Positions 16,083 to 23,577 of a DNA stretch of 28,038 nucleotides are shown here, one piece after another. Numbering within the stretch: position 1 is the first letter of the stretch; the number at the start of each line of letters is the position of its first letter. This DNA is from RGIG8244 sp045592785. Lineage in GTDB: Bacteria > Verrucomicrobiota > Lentisphaeria > Victivallales > UBA1829. The notes under the pieces were generated by a model that ran no database searches, was not told the DNA's origin, and saw only the letters and a list, made by a program, of their open reading frames with translations. Where the stretch lies: the NCBI GenBank assembly GCA_045592785.1, contig JAZNVL010000040.1, forward strand, positions 1 through 28,038, read 5' to 3'. The position numbers and the translations under genes were made by a program.

Positions 16083-16835
16083 ATGGATCATATCACGTTC
16101 CGCCAAACCATGGATTCCCTGCTCACGGGAAGGGATCCCCATCGACAACTCCGCAAAATGGCGGAAGACGGTGTATTGAAAGCGCATTTCCCTGAACTCG
16201 ATGCGCTCCGCGGGGTCGTGCAACCGGAAAAATGGCATCCCGAGGGTGACGTCTTCGAACATACCCTCCTCATGCTTTCCCACATGGCGTGGAAAAGCGT
16301 GATCCTGGGCTGGGCGGTCCTGCTCCATGACATCGGGAAACCTGCCGCACAAACATTCACCCCGGATGGCGTTCCCCATTTCTACGGACACGAAGCGTTG
16401 GGCGGTGACATGGCACCGGCGATCCTCCGCCGGTATGGATTCACGGAAGAGGAAACGCTCCGGATCGCGGCACTGGTCCGTAATCACATGCGTTACACCC
16501 ATCTCCATCTGGCACGCAGGAAGAAGCAACTGAAATTCCTGGAATCCCCCGATCTCCCGCTGGAAATGGAACTGCACCGGCTGGATTGCATTTCCTCCAA
16601 CGGCATTATGGAAAACTATGTCCTCCTGCTGGACCTGAAACGGGAATGGCAGGAAACGCCGCCGGAGCCGGTCCCATTCCTCAAAGGCAGAGATCTGTTG
16701 GATCTGGGATTCACGCCCGGGCCCGTCTTCGCAAAGATCCTCCGTGATGCGCTGGAATGTCAGAAGTCCGGCACCATCACATCCCGCGCCGATGCCCTGC
16801 GTTGGGCGGATGCACTCCGCGATCAATCAATGTAA
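16083..16835 (+). CDS. HD-domain protein related to the C-terminal half of CCA-adding enzymes
   Basis: The 250-residue protein resembles the part of tRNA nucleotidyltransferases after the catalytic head: LKAHFPELDALRGVVQ, then KWHPEGDVFEHTLLML and a full HD set with His52, His60, His82-Asp83 (LLHDIGKP) and His103 (YGHEALGG), and a later RNHMR. The nucleotidyltransferase head and the RNA-binding neck are absent, so it cannot add CCA by itself. HD domains of this group have phosphodiesterase or phosphatase activity on nucleotides. The start at 16083 is set by GAGG six bases upstream; an earlier in-frame ATG lies in the promoter. The gene is divergent from nadD-rsfS and alone in its unit. Confidence 0.82.
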   Translation: MDHITFRQTMDSLLTGRDPHRQLRKMAEDGVLKAHFPELDALRGVVQPEKWHPEGDVFEHTLLMLSHMAWKSVILGWAVLLHDIGKPAAQTFTPDGVPHFYGHEALGGDMAPAILRRYGFTEEETLRIAALVRNHMRYTHLHLARRKKQLKFLESPDLPLEMELHRLDCISSNGIMENYVLLLDLKREWQETPPEPVPFLKGRDLLDLGFTPGPVFAKILRDALECQKSGTITSRADALRWADALRDQSM

Positions 16836-16862
16836 ACACCATCCCCTGCCCTCCCTCCGGGC

Positions 16863-16905
16863 AAAAAAAGAGGACTGTCGCAAAATGCCAGTTTTGCAAC
16901 AGTCT
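16863..16905 (-). terminator. Rho-independent terminator of the SDR gene
   Basis: On the minus strand a stem pairs GACTGT with ACAGTC (16899-16904 and 16873-16878) and, after one mismatch, GCAAAA with TTTTGC (16880-16885 and 16892-16897), followed by CTC and seven T (complement of 16863-16869). The plus-strand side has no T run, so it serves the minus-strand gene. Confidence 0.85.
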
Positions 16906-16936
16906 CTAAAAAGTCTCGAAGTGGACGGACTTTCGA

Positions 16937-18043
16937 TCAATCGACCAGATTGGTGTATTCTTTCTTGTAGAAGGAATAAGCCATGCGTTTCAGGAAGGGA
17001 ATATCCTGCTTCCAGTCCAGGATCTCATCGCCGAGAGCCGCGCGGACGTTGGAGTTGTCGAAGGTGATCTGCGTGGTGAAGTACGGGATCAGGTCTTCGA
17101 TCATCTTGTTCATGAGCAGTTCTTCCTTGGTGGGATTTTCCACCTTTTCCACCACCGTCAAACCGGAAGTTTTCAGAACGCAGGAAAGAGCTTCCGCGAT
17201 CATTTCGGTGCTGACCGGGCTTTCGCCGGTGATGTGATAGGTCTTGTTTGCCACCGGGATCTCGAAGAGACGGGAGATGGATTTCTGGACATAGTCCACC
17301 GGCACAAAGTAGATCTTGTCAGACGTTCCGGACTGGAAACGGAAAGAGAGTTCCAGCGGACCGTTGGCGGGGAGCCCCATTTTGTGACAGCGGTGACTCT
17401 TCAGGCTGCCCAGGAATTCCAGGATACGATAGAATGCCAGAGGCTTGCGGATGAGACCGTCGCTGAGACGTCCCACGATGATGGAGGGACGGTAAATGGA
17501 GAAGGGAATACCGGATTCACGCACCAGTTTTTCCGCATTGAATTTACTGCGTTCGTAGGAGTTGATCCAGCCGGTGGCAGGCATTTCATCTTCCATGACA
17601 CGGCCGACACAGGTCCCGGCGACATACGCCGTACTGACGTAGTGCATGATGGGAATATTGAATCTGCGGACTGCTTCGATAGCGTTGATCGTGCCGTTCA
17701 TGTTGGTGGCATAGGTCTTGCCCTCGGGGTCTTTCCCCAGGTTCACGTCAGCGGCGCAATGGAACATCACATCAAAGGGGCCATATTTCGCGATCTCATC
17801 AAAAGGCAGTGCGGTCACGTCTCCGCTCACAACCTGGATCCGCGGCATCAGTTCTTTTTCCTGACCGGGGAAGCCATCGAAGGCACACTGTTCTGCGATC
17901 GTGCGTTCCACACGATCCTGCGCGGTCTGGGTGCGCCCTGCACGGCAAATCGCCACAAATTCATAGTCGGGGTGTTTACGGAGAAGTTCCGTTGCAACGG
18001 AAGCTCCGACCAATCCGGTAATACCTGTCAGTAAAATCTTCAA
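16937..18043 (-). CDS. Extended SDR, thioester-reductase-like NAD(P)-dependent oxidoreductase
   Basis: The protein has 368 residues. The Rossmann motif TGITGLVG (6-13) begins right after the start and Tyr163-x3-Lys167 (NSYERSK) is the catalytic pair with Ser137 (VSTAY). MFHCAADVNLG and IYRPSIIVGR are typical of the NAD_binding_4 or thioester-reductase/fatty-acyl-CoA-reductase branch. Substrate unknown. The start is a TTG (18041-18043), chosen because the Rossmann strand KILLTG must follow directly and GGAG lies ten bases before it; a longer frame starting at 18181 would run through the promoter and hairpin. It is a single-gene unit with its own terminator, and its leader is structured. Confidence 0.83.
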   Translation of the reverse strand: MKILLTGITGLVGASVATELLRKHPDYEFVAICRAGRTQTAQDRVERTIAEQCAFDGFPGQEKELMPRIQVVSGDVTALPFDEIAKYGPFDVMFHCAADVNLGKDPEGKTYATNMNGTINAIEAVRRFNIPIMHYVSTAYVAGTCVGRVMEDEMPATGWINSYERSKFNAEKLVRESGIPFSIYRPSIIVGRLSDGLIRKPLAFYRILEFLGSLKSHRCHKMGLPANGPLELSFRFQSGTSDKIYFVPVDYVQKSISRLFEIPVANKTYHITGESPVSTEMIAEALSCVLKTSGLTVVEKVENPTKEELLMNKMIEDLIPYFTTQITFDNSNVRAALGDEILDWKQDIPFLKRMAYSFYKKEYTNLVD

Positions 18044-18173
18044 TGTATTACGACTCCATTCTGCATGAGTCCGCTTTTTCTGTTGAAAAACAGTCTCACT
18101 TATTTTTGTTTTGTTATCTACTGAAAACGAACAATGCCTTGCGTAACGATACGCCAAGGCTGAACATAATATA
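18044..18173 (-). promoter_or_regulatory. Promoter and structured 5' leader of the SDR gene
   Basis: On the minus strand an extended -10, TGCTATATT (18168-18176), has no well-spaced -35; TTGACT (18195-18200) is 21 nt away. The transcript would begin near 18161, directly at a stem made from plus-strand GCCTTGCGT (18136-18144) and ACGCCAAGGC (18151-18160), with one bulge. A second stem is CTGTT/AACAG (18080-18093). A third pairs GACTC with GAGTC (18052-18056/18067-18071) and would hide the GGAG ribosome site of the TTG start. Regulation at translation is plausible. Confidence 0.5.
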
Positions 18174-18267
18174 GCAGACATTCTGAAAAATAAAAGTCAA
18201 AATTGAATAAAAAATCAAAAAAAAAGAGGTTTTGTGCTTGTTTTCATTCAAAAAAAACAAAAAAACT

Positions 18268-18603
18268 TCAAAAAACTTTCTGGAGAAGGATCATGTAGAT
18301 CGCAGTACCCACCAGGATCGAAAGTAACGGGTTTTTCCATTTCCAATGGAGCAGGATCACAACGACGGCGGCGATCCACTCCGCCGCGCCGTAACATTTC
18401 TCCGTGAAAGAAACGTCATCGAACGCCGCACTGAAACAGTAGACGATCAGCATGGCGATGGCTGCCGGAGAAATGAATCTGCCCGTTTCCGCGATCACAT
18501 CCGGCGCTTTATTGCCCCGTCCGAATGCGAAAAAGGGGAACGCACGCAGCAGGAATGTGACCAGCGCCGCCGTGAATGTCATGAGAAGAAGGTACGTCGT
18601 CAT
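18268..18603 (-). CDS. azlD: Branched-chain amino acid export subunit AzlD
   Basis: This 111-residue membrane protein has about four hydrophobic segments and the AzlD pattern TFLLRAFPFFAFG early on, then SPAAIAMLIVYCFS. Together with AzlC it exports branched-chain amino acids in characterised systems. Its start overlaps the azlC stop by ATGA. The downstream 18182-18267 is a very AT-rich spacer with only a weak TTGTTTT/AAAACAA hairpin, so termination is uncertain. Confidence 0.85.
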   Translation of the reverse strand: MTTYLLLMTFTAALVTFLLRAFPFFAFGRGNKAPDVIAETGRFISPAAIAMLIVYCFSAAFDDVSFTEKCYGAAEWIAAVVVILLHWKWKNPLLSILVGTAIYMILLQKVF

Positions 18604-19307
18604 GCAGTCTTCTCCTTTCTGCGCAGGCGTTTCCGGAACACGACGAACGCGGTGAACATCAGGATCATGGCGGGGATCAGCATTTTATCCGTGGGGAAGA
18701 CAAGACGGGAGACCAGTGCCGCTCCCAATCCGATACAGCCGGGGATCCGGTTGCCCCGTTCCCGGATCTGGTCCAGGAAGATCACCATGAATAACGCCGT
18801 CATGGCGAAGTCGATCCCCCGGGTATCAAAGGGCAGTCTGCTGCCGATCAATGCGCCTGCGGTGACTCCAGCGATCCAGTAAAAATGATCCAATGCGGCG
18901 ACCAACAGACAATAATGGATGGAGTTTTCCCCCTCCGGACAGCGGTTCGCCACTTCCAGCGCGTACGTCTCATCGGTCAGGGACCAGATCAGATACAACT
19001 TCTGGTGCCAGGGAATACCGCGGAACCGTTCCAGCAGGGAAAGTCCGTACATGGCGTAGCGCACATTGAGACAGAAGGTCAGCAGGATCACATCGGTCAT
19101 GGGAGTGCGGACGTCGATCCACTCCACCATGATGAATTGGAGTGCGCCGGAGATACTGGTGGCACTGGTGAGGAACGCCCAGAACGGAAGGAACGGGATC
19201 CTGACCGTGGAAGCCAGCAGGATCCCTGCCGCCATACCCATGGCGGCATACCCCATCAAAACAGGCAGCGAGGCGGTAAATGCCGCTTTCCACAACCGAC
19301 GTGACAT
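18600..19307 (-). CDS. azlC: Branched-chain amino acid export permease AzlC
   Basis: Inner-membrane protein of 235 residues with the AzlC opening (ASLPVLMGYAAMGMAAGILL) and DETYALEVANR in the middle, matching the family's conserved xDExYA element. The start at 19307 is set by AAGGAA eight bases upstream; a 14-codon longer frame would overlap the promoter. It is translationally coupled with azlD. The pair probably effluxes excess leucine, isoleucine or valine. Confidence 0.87.
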   Translation of the reverse strand: MSRRLWKAAFTASLPVLMGYAAMGMAAGILLASTVRIPFLPFWAFLTSATSISGALQFIMVEWIDVRTPMTDVILLTFCLNVRYAMYGLSLLERFRGIPWHQKLYLIWSLTDETYALEVANRCPEGENSIHYCLLVAALDHFYWIAGVTAGALIGSRLPFDTRGIDFAMTALFMVIFLDQIRERGNRIPGCIGLGAALVSRLVFPTDKMLIPAMILMFTAFVVFRKRLRRKEKTA

Positions 19308-19340
19308 ATTTGCGTTCCTTTGCGTGATTTGTAAAAGGAT

Positions 19341-19369
19341 AATATACACCTTACATCCCTTTTTTTCAA
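19341..19369 (-). promoter_or_regulatory. Promoter of azlC-azlD
   Basis: On the minus strand TTGAAA (19364-19369), a 17-nt spacer and TATATT (19341-19346), 34 nt before the start codon. This matches the promoter of the GntR-type gene almost exactly. Confidence 0.7.
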
Positions 19370-19414
19370 GTTCAGGATCCGGGAAATACTTTTTATATTT
19401 TCACGCTATAACGC

Positions 19415-19442
19415 TTGCTTTTTCAAACTGGTCTGTTATATT
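19415..19442 (+). promoter_or_regulatory. Promoter of the GH106-like gene
   Basis: TTGCTT (19415-19420), a 16-nt spacer and TATATT (19437-19442), 41 nt before the start codon. Confidence 0.55.
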
Positions 19443-19482
19443 AAATCATGTTTATAACGATAAATACAGGATGTATTACATT

Positions 19483-22293
19483 ATGAAAATAAATGAAGAT
19501 CAATTCGGTGCCGTGCCGTTCTGGTTCTGGAACGGCGATCAGAACGAACAGGAGATCTCCCGTCAGATGGAGCTCGCCAAAACCGGCGGCTGGCGCGGGA
19601 TGACCATTCACGCCCGGAGCGGAAACAAAACGCCTTACATGTCCCAACGCTGGCTGGACCTGATCCGTCACGCCTGCGGGGAAGCCCGTCGGCTGGGTTT
19701 GGAGATCTGGATCTATGACGAAGAAGGATTCCCCAGTGGATCCGTGGGATGGCGGCTCCCCAAAAAGGATGACAGATACCGTCAGAAACTGGTCCGGTTC
19801 ACCATCATGTCCGGGAAGGATGCCCTGGCGGTCCCCGATGTCATCCGGTATTTTGATGTGGAGGACATCGCGGTCCCCCTGCCCCCGGAAAAGATCACGG
19901 ACACCATGCAGGTTCTGGTGATGTACCGTGTACTGAACGAATATCCCGTCACGGATTACCTGAGTGCGGAAGCCGGACAGGAATTTCTGAACATGACCCA
20001 CCGGATCTATGAGAAGGAACTCAAAGAATTTTTCGGCGATCCCATCACCGTGATCTATACCGATGACATCGCGTATCTGTTCCATCCGGGGCATGTTCTG
20101 CCCTGGAACGACAAACTGGAAGAGACCTTTGTTTCCATGCACGGGTACAGTCTGTGCGACAATCTTTCCGCCATCGTGGAAAACCTGCCGTCCTCCCCGA
20201 AAGTCCGCCGGGATTACCGGGAAACATTGAGCGTTATGCTGAACACAAACTTTGTCCGCCCCATGCACGAATGGGCACAGAAGAACGGGCTCATCTTCTC
20301 CGGACATCTCTGTTGTGACGAAGGACCGTTTGCCCTGCTCTCCCGGATCACGGGGGACCCGTCTGCGTTTTACATGGAGGAAGACATTCCCGGGCTGGAC
20401 GACTTCTGTACGTTCAACACTTCGCTGCGTTTCATGTCGGAACCCCGGAACACCAATATAAACGGGGGTGGTATGAATCAGTGCAAGGGATTCCCCGTGA
20501 CAACGGTGTGCAAACAGGTCTCCAGCATTTCCAGTCAGTTCAAGAACGGGAAATGTTCCGCCGAAGTGCTGACCTTTGCAGGCTGGGGTCTGCCCGTCCG
20601 CTCCCAGATGGCACAGATGTTCTTCGAGTTCGCTCTCGGGATCAATATCATCGTACATCACGATTGTTCCTACGATACCGCCGGCGGTACAAAACGGGAT
20701 TGTCCCGCCAGTTACTTCTTCCAGCAGCCCTATTTCGCCGTCAACAACGCATTGTACCGTCCCGTCAAACGTACACTGGCATTGCTGAACCGGGGCAGGA
20801 TCCATGCCGATACCCTGGTCCTGTTTCCCAACTGTGCCGCGTGGGAAACGGGCGATGGCGAACACTCCGCCGAATGTGGGCCGGGCACGCACCCCGCGAC
20901 GGCGTACGTCTGCCGTCATCCCATGCCGGAAAACGAAAGGACATCTTATTATTACACCGACCTCATGCAGGACCTGAATCTGGAACTCCTCCGGCGGCAT
21001 GTTTCCTTTGAATACGGATACGAACGGATCATCCGGCAATACGGCAAAGCGGAAAACGGCGCGATCAACCTGGGCGACTGTTGCTACCATACCGTCATCA
21101 TCCCCGGGATCGACCGGATCCCCGCGCCCGTGAAAGACGTTCTGGATGCGTTCCGGTCCCAGGGCGGAAGAGTGATTTATATCGATCAGGTTTCCGATCT
21201 GCCCGATGATCTCCGGGACGACATTCCGTTGGAACTCCCGGCAGAGGTTGCGCTCTGCACCCGGCTGACGGAGGACGGGAAAGAATATTATCTGATCAAT
21301 TACGCTTGCACGCCACAAGTCATCGGCGTGAAAGCACCTCTGGAATTGTTCGACCCGCTCCGGAACGCACTGGTGGATCATGACGGATCCTTCCGGCTGC
21401 CTCCGCTGGCGTCGTGTCATCTGCTGCCCGCCGGAACACTGGAAGATGTGGAGCGCATCCCGCTTGCGGGATCCGATTTTGCGCTTGCAGACAGCCGGAA
21501 ACATCTTGTCATTCCGGGGAAGAACTGGACGGTCACCCGGACCATGCCCAACATTTATCTCATTGACACGGCGAAGGATGCAGCCGGCGAGGAATATATT
21601 TTCGATTATGCGCCGAAAACGATCCACAAAAAAGGAACGGTGCTGACCCATACGGTCACCGTGCCCGCGCCCTGCAAAGCCCAGCTTTATTTCGAACCGG
21701 AAAATGCAGAATGTGTTTCCGTCAACGGGAAAACCGGCGCGATCCGGCAGGGACACCCCGCCACGCAATCCCTTGCCATCATGGAAACGGAACTTGCCGC
21801 CGGGGAGAATACGATCACCTTCACCCTGCGGGGCGATGTGCGCCCGGAATACCTGTATCTCGCCGGAGACTTTGCCGTGCAGCTGGAAAACGACCGGAGC
21901 CGGATCGTTCCGGAACAGCCGCTGACAGAAGGCGATCTGACCAAGCAGGGGCTTCCCTTCTATTGGGGGGCGGTCACTTACGAAACGGACTTCGAATATG
22001 ACGGAGAAACGTGTTTCACGCTGTCGGATGCGGATGGTGTTGTGACGGTGGAACTGAACGGTGAAATGCTGGGGTTGCGTTATACTGCGCCCTGGACGTT
22101 CGACTTTGCGGGCCACTGTCATCCGGGAAAAAATCATCTGAAAGTGACGTTGTACAATACGGCGCAGAACTTCTTCGGGATGCATCGGAAATCCACCTTG
22201 CAGACAACACGGTGGCGTCCGGCGCAGACCGACACGCTGCCGGGCGCGAATGATTACAGTACTGCATCCTTCGGGGTCCGTTTCTGTGATTGA
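19483..22293 (+). CDS. Large GH106-like glycoside hydrolase, cytoplasmic
   Basis: The 936-residue protein opens with VPFWFWNGD (11-19) and has TIHARSGNKTPYMS (41-54) and WIYDEEGFPSG (76-86), the entry motifs of the alpha-L-rhamnosidase-like GH106 group and related uncharacterised TIM-barrel hydrolases common in this phylum. The barrel runs to about residue 560. Beta-rich domains follow, ending in a jelly roll (about 830-936) like the sugar-binding domain of GH2 (TVELNGEMLGLRYTAPW). No signal peptide is seen. Candidate acids include Glu/Asp of YDEEG and the Asp-Glu of CDEGPF, but I cannot assign catalysis. The start at 19483 puts the FWFWNGD motif near the N-terminus as in relatives; an ATG four codons earlier touches the AGG. 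A plus-strand extension upstream lies in azlC. Confidence 0.8.
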   Translation: MKINEDQFGAVPFWFWNGDQNEQEISRQMELAKTGGWRGMTIHARSGNKTPYMSQRWLDLIRHACGEARRLGLEIWIYDEEGFPSGSVGWRLPKKDDRYRQKLVRFTIMSGKDALAVPDVIRYFDVEDIAVPLPPEKITDTMQVLVMYRVLNEYPVTDYLSAEAGQEFLNMTHRIYEKELKEFFGDPITVIYTDDIAYLFHPGHVLPWNDKLEETFVSMHGYSLCDNLSAIVENLPSSPKVRRDYRETLSVMLNTNFVRPMHEWAQKNGLIFSGHLCCDEGPFALLSRITGDPSAFYMEEDIPGLDDFCTFNTSLRFMSEPRNTNINGGGMNQCKGFPVTTVCKQVSSISSQFKNGKCSAEVLTFAGWGLPVRSQMAQMFFEFALGINIIVHHDCSYDTAGGTKRDCPASYFFQQPYFAVNNALYRPVKRTLALLNRGRIHADTLVLFPNCAAWETGDGEHSAECGPGTHPATAYVCRHPMPENERTSYYYTDLMQDLNLELLRRHVSFEYGYERIIRQYGKAENGAINLGDCCYHTVIIPGIDRIPAPVKDVLDAFRSQGGRVIYIDQVSDLPDDLRDDIPLELPAEVALCTRLTEDGKEYYLINYACTPQVIGVKAPLELFDPLRNALVDHDGSFRLPPLASCHLLPAGTLEDVERIPLAGSDFALADSRKHLVIPGKNWTVTRTMPNIYLIDTAKDAAGEEYIFDYAPKTIHKKGTVLTHTVTVPAPCKAQLYFEPENAECVSVNGKTGAIRQGHPATQSLAIMETELAAGENTITFTLRGDVRPEYLYLAGDFAVQLENDRSRIVPEQPLTEGDLTKQGLPFYWGAVTYETDFEYDGETCFTLSDADGVVTVELNGEMLGLRYTAPWTFDFAGHCHPGKNHLKVTLYNTAQNFFGMHRKSTLQTTRWRPAQTDTLPGANDYSTASFGVRFCD

Positions 22294-22339
22294 GAAAACA
22301 GTTCGTAACGAAAAAAACGAAAAATGGATAAAAAAAGAT

Positions 22340-22367
22340 TTGTTTTTTTCGGGAAACGTGTTATATT
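22340..22367 (+). promoter_or_regulatory. Promoter of the aldolase gene
   Basis: TTGTTT (22340-22345), a 16-nt spacer and TATATT (22362-22367). The leader carries AGGAAAGGA (22404-22412), an unusually strong ribosome site, fitting a highly expressed glycolytic gene. Confidence 0.6.
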
Positions 22368-22420
22368 AGAAGAGATATGACCTAACCAAACATACAACCA
22401 TTCAGGAAAGGACAATCACA

Positions 22421-23434
22421 ATGGTCAACTACAAAGACCTCGGTCTGGTCAACACCAAAGACATGTTCGCCAAAGCGATGAAAGGCCAGTACGCCATTCC
22501 CGCTTTCAACTTCAACAACATGGAACAGCTCCAGGCAATCATCCAGGCTTGCACGGAAACCGAATCTCCGGTGATCCTCCAGGTCTCCAAGGGTGCCCGT
22601 CAGTATGCAAACCAGACCCTTCTGCGCTACATGGCGCAGGGTGCGGTTGAATACTCCAGAGAAATCAGCAACGGCAAAGGTCCGGTTCCCATCTGCCTGC
22701 ACCTTGACCACGGCGATTCCTTCGAAGTCTGCAAATCCTGTATCGAATTCGGTTTCTCCTCTGTGATGATCGACGGTTCTCACCTTCCCTACGAAGAAAA
22801 CGTCGCTCTGACCAAGAAAGTCTGCGATTACGCACATCAGTTCGACGTGACCGTGGAAGGTGAACTGGGCGTTCTCGCCGGCGTGGAAGATGAAGTTTCC
22901 GCCGCAGAATCTCACTACACCAAACCCGAAGAAGTCATCGACTTCGTCACCAAGACAGGTGTGGACTCCCTGGCGATCTCCATCGGTACCAGCCATGGTG
23001 CTTACAAGTTCACTCCCGAACAGTGCACCGTTGATCCCGCCACCGGCCTGCTCGTTCCCCCGCCGCTGGCATTCGATGTTCTCAAAGCCATCGAAGAAAA
23101 ACTCCCGAACTTCCCGATCGTTCTCCACGGTTCCTCCAGCGTTCCCCAGGACGAAGTCAAGATCATCAACGAAAACGGCGGCGCACTCAAAGCTGCTGTC
23201 GGTATTCCCGAAGAACAGCTCCGCGAAGCTGCAAAATCTGCTGTCTGCAAGATCAACATCGACTCCGACTCCCGTCTTGCCATGACCGCCGGTATCCGCA
23301 AAGTCTTCGCTGAAAAACCCGCTGAATTCGACCCCCGCAAATATCTGGGTCCTGCCCGCGACAGAATGAAAGCCATGTACGCGCACAAGATCCTGAACGT
23401 GCTGGGTTCCGCCGGTCACGCTTACGATAAATAA
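22421..23434 (+). CDS. fba: Class II fructose-bisphosphate aldolase
   Basis: Zinc-dependent aldolase of glycolysis and gluconeogenesis, 337 residues. CLHLDHGDS holds the catalytic Asp96 and zinc ligand His97. Further landmarks are VMIDGSHLPYEENV, Glu147 in VEGELG, zinc ligands His192 (SHGAYK) and His236 (LHGSSSVP), and KINIDSD near the phosphate site. Codon choice differs from the neighbours: strong preference for a narrow codon set such as TCC/TCT, GCT and GTT/GTC, as in highly expressed genes. It has its own promoter, strong ribosome site and terminator. Tagatose-bisphosphate specificity cannot be excluded, but a single-gene, highly expressed unit suggests the central aldolase. Confidence 0.92.
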   Translation: MVNYKDLGLVNTKDMFAKAMKGQYAIPAFNFNNMEQLQAIIQACTETESPVILQVSKGARQYANQTLLRYMAQGAVEYSREISNGKGPVPICLHLDHGDSFEVCKSCIEFGFSSVMIDGSHLPYEENVALTKKVCDYAHQFDVTVEGELGVLAGVEDEVSAAESHYTKPEEVIDFVTKTGVDSLAISIGTSHGAYKFTPEQCTVDPATGLLVPPPLAFDVLKAIEEKLPNFPIVLHGSSSVPQDEVKIINENGGALKAAVGIPEEQLREAAKSAVCKINIDSDSRLAMTAGIRKVFAEKPAEFDPRKYLGPARDRMKAMYAHKILNVLGSAGHAYDK

Positions 23435-23462
23435 GCAAGACCCGCGATCACGCGACTTTCAG

Positions 23463-23495
23463 ACTCCCGGAGCCATAAACTCCGGGAGTTTTTTT
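23463..23495 (+). terminator. Rho-independent terminator after fba
   Basis: ACTCCCGGAG (23463-23472) pairs perfectly with CTCCGGGAGT (23480-23489) around a seven-base loop and is followed by T to 23495. Confidence 0.95.
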
Positions 23496-23505
23496 ATATT
23501 CCTGC

Positions 23506-23533
23506 TTGACTTTTGACAGATATGGAGTATTGT
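23506..23533 (+). promoter_or_regulatory. Probable promoter of the ABC exporter gene
   Basis: TTGACT (23506-23511), a 16-nt spacer and TATTGT (23528-23533). A nearby TTGACA at 23513-23518 has no -10 at normal spacing. Confidence 0.45.
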
Positions 23534-23577
23534 ACCTCATATTCTATATTACTAAATTCTGCGAAAGGCAATTTGCA

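Noticed and set aside
16863..16907. Hairpin as terminator of the plus-strand HD gene
   Set aside because: The T run exists only on the minus strand; the plus-strand side is followed by CTCTAAAAAG.
19066..19482. N-terminal extension of the GH106-like protein
   Set aside because: It would run through azlC on the opposite strand and through the promoter at 19415-19442.
19441..22185. A minus-strand open frame of 914 codons opposite the GH106-like gene
   Set aside because: Same explanation: exact codon-register antisense of a gene avoiding TTA, CTA and TCA. Similar shadows lie opposite nagA, znuC, fba, the ABC exporter and the GH32-like gene.
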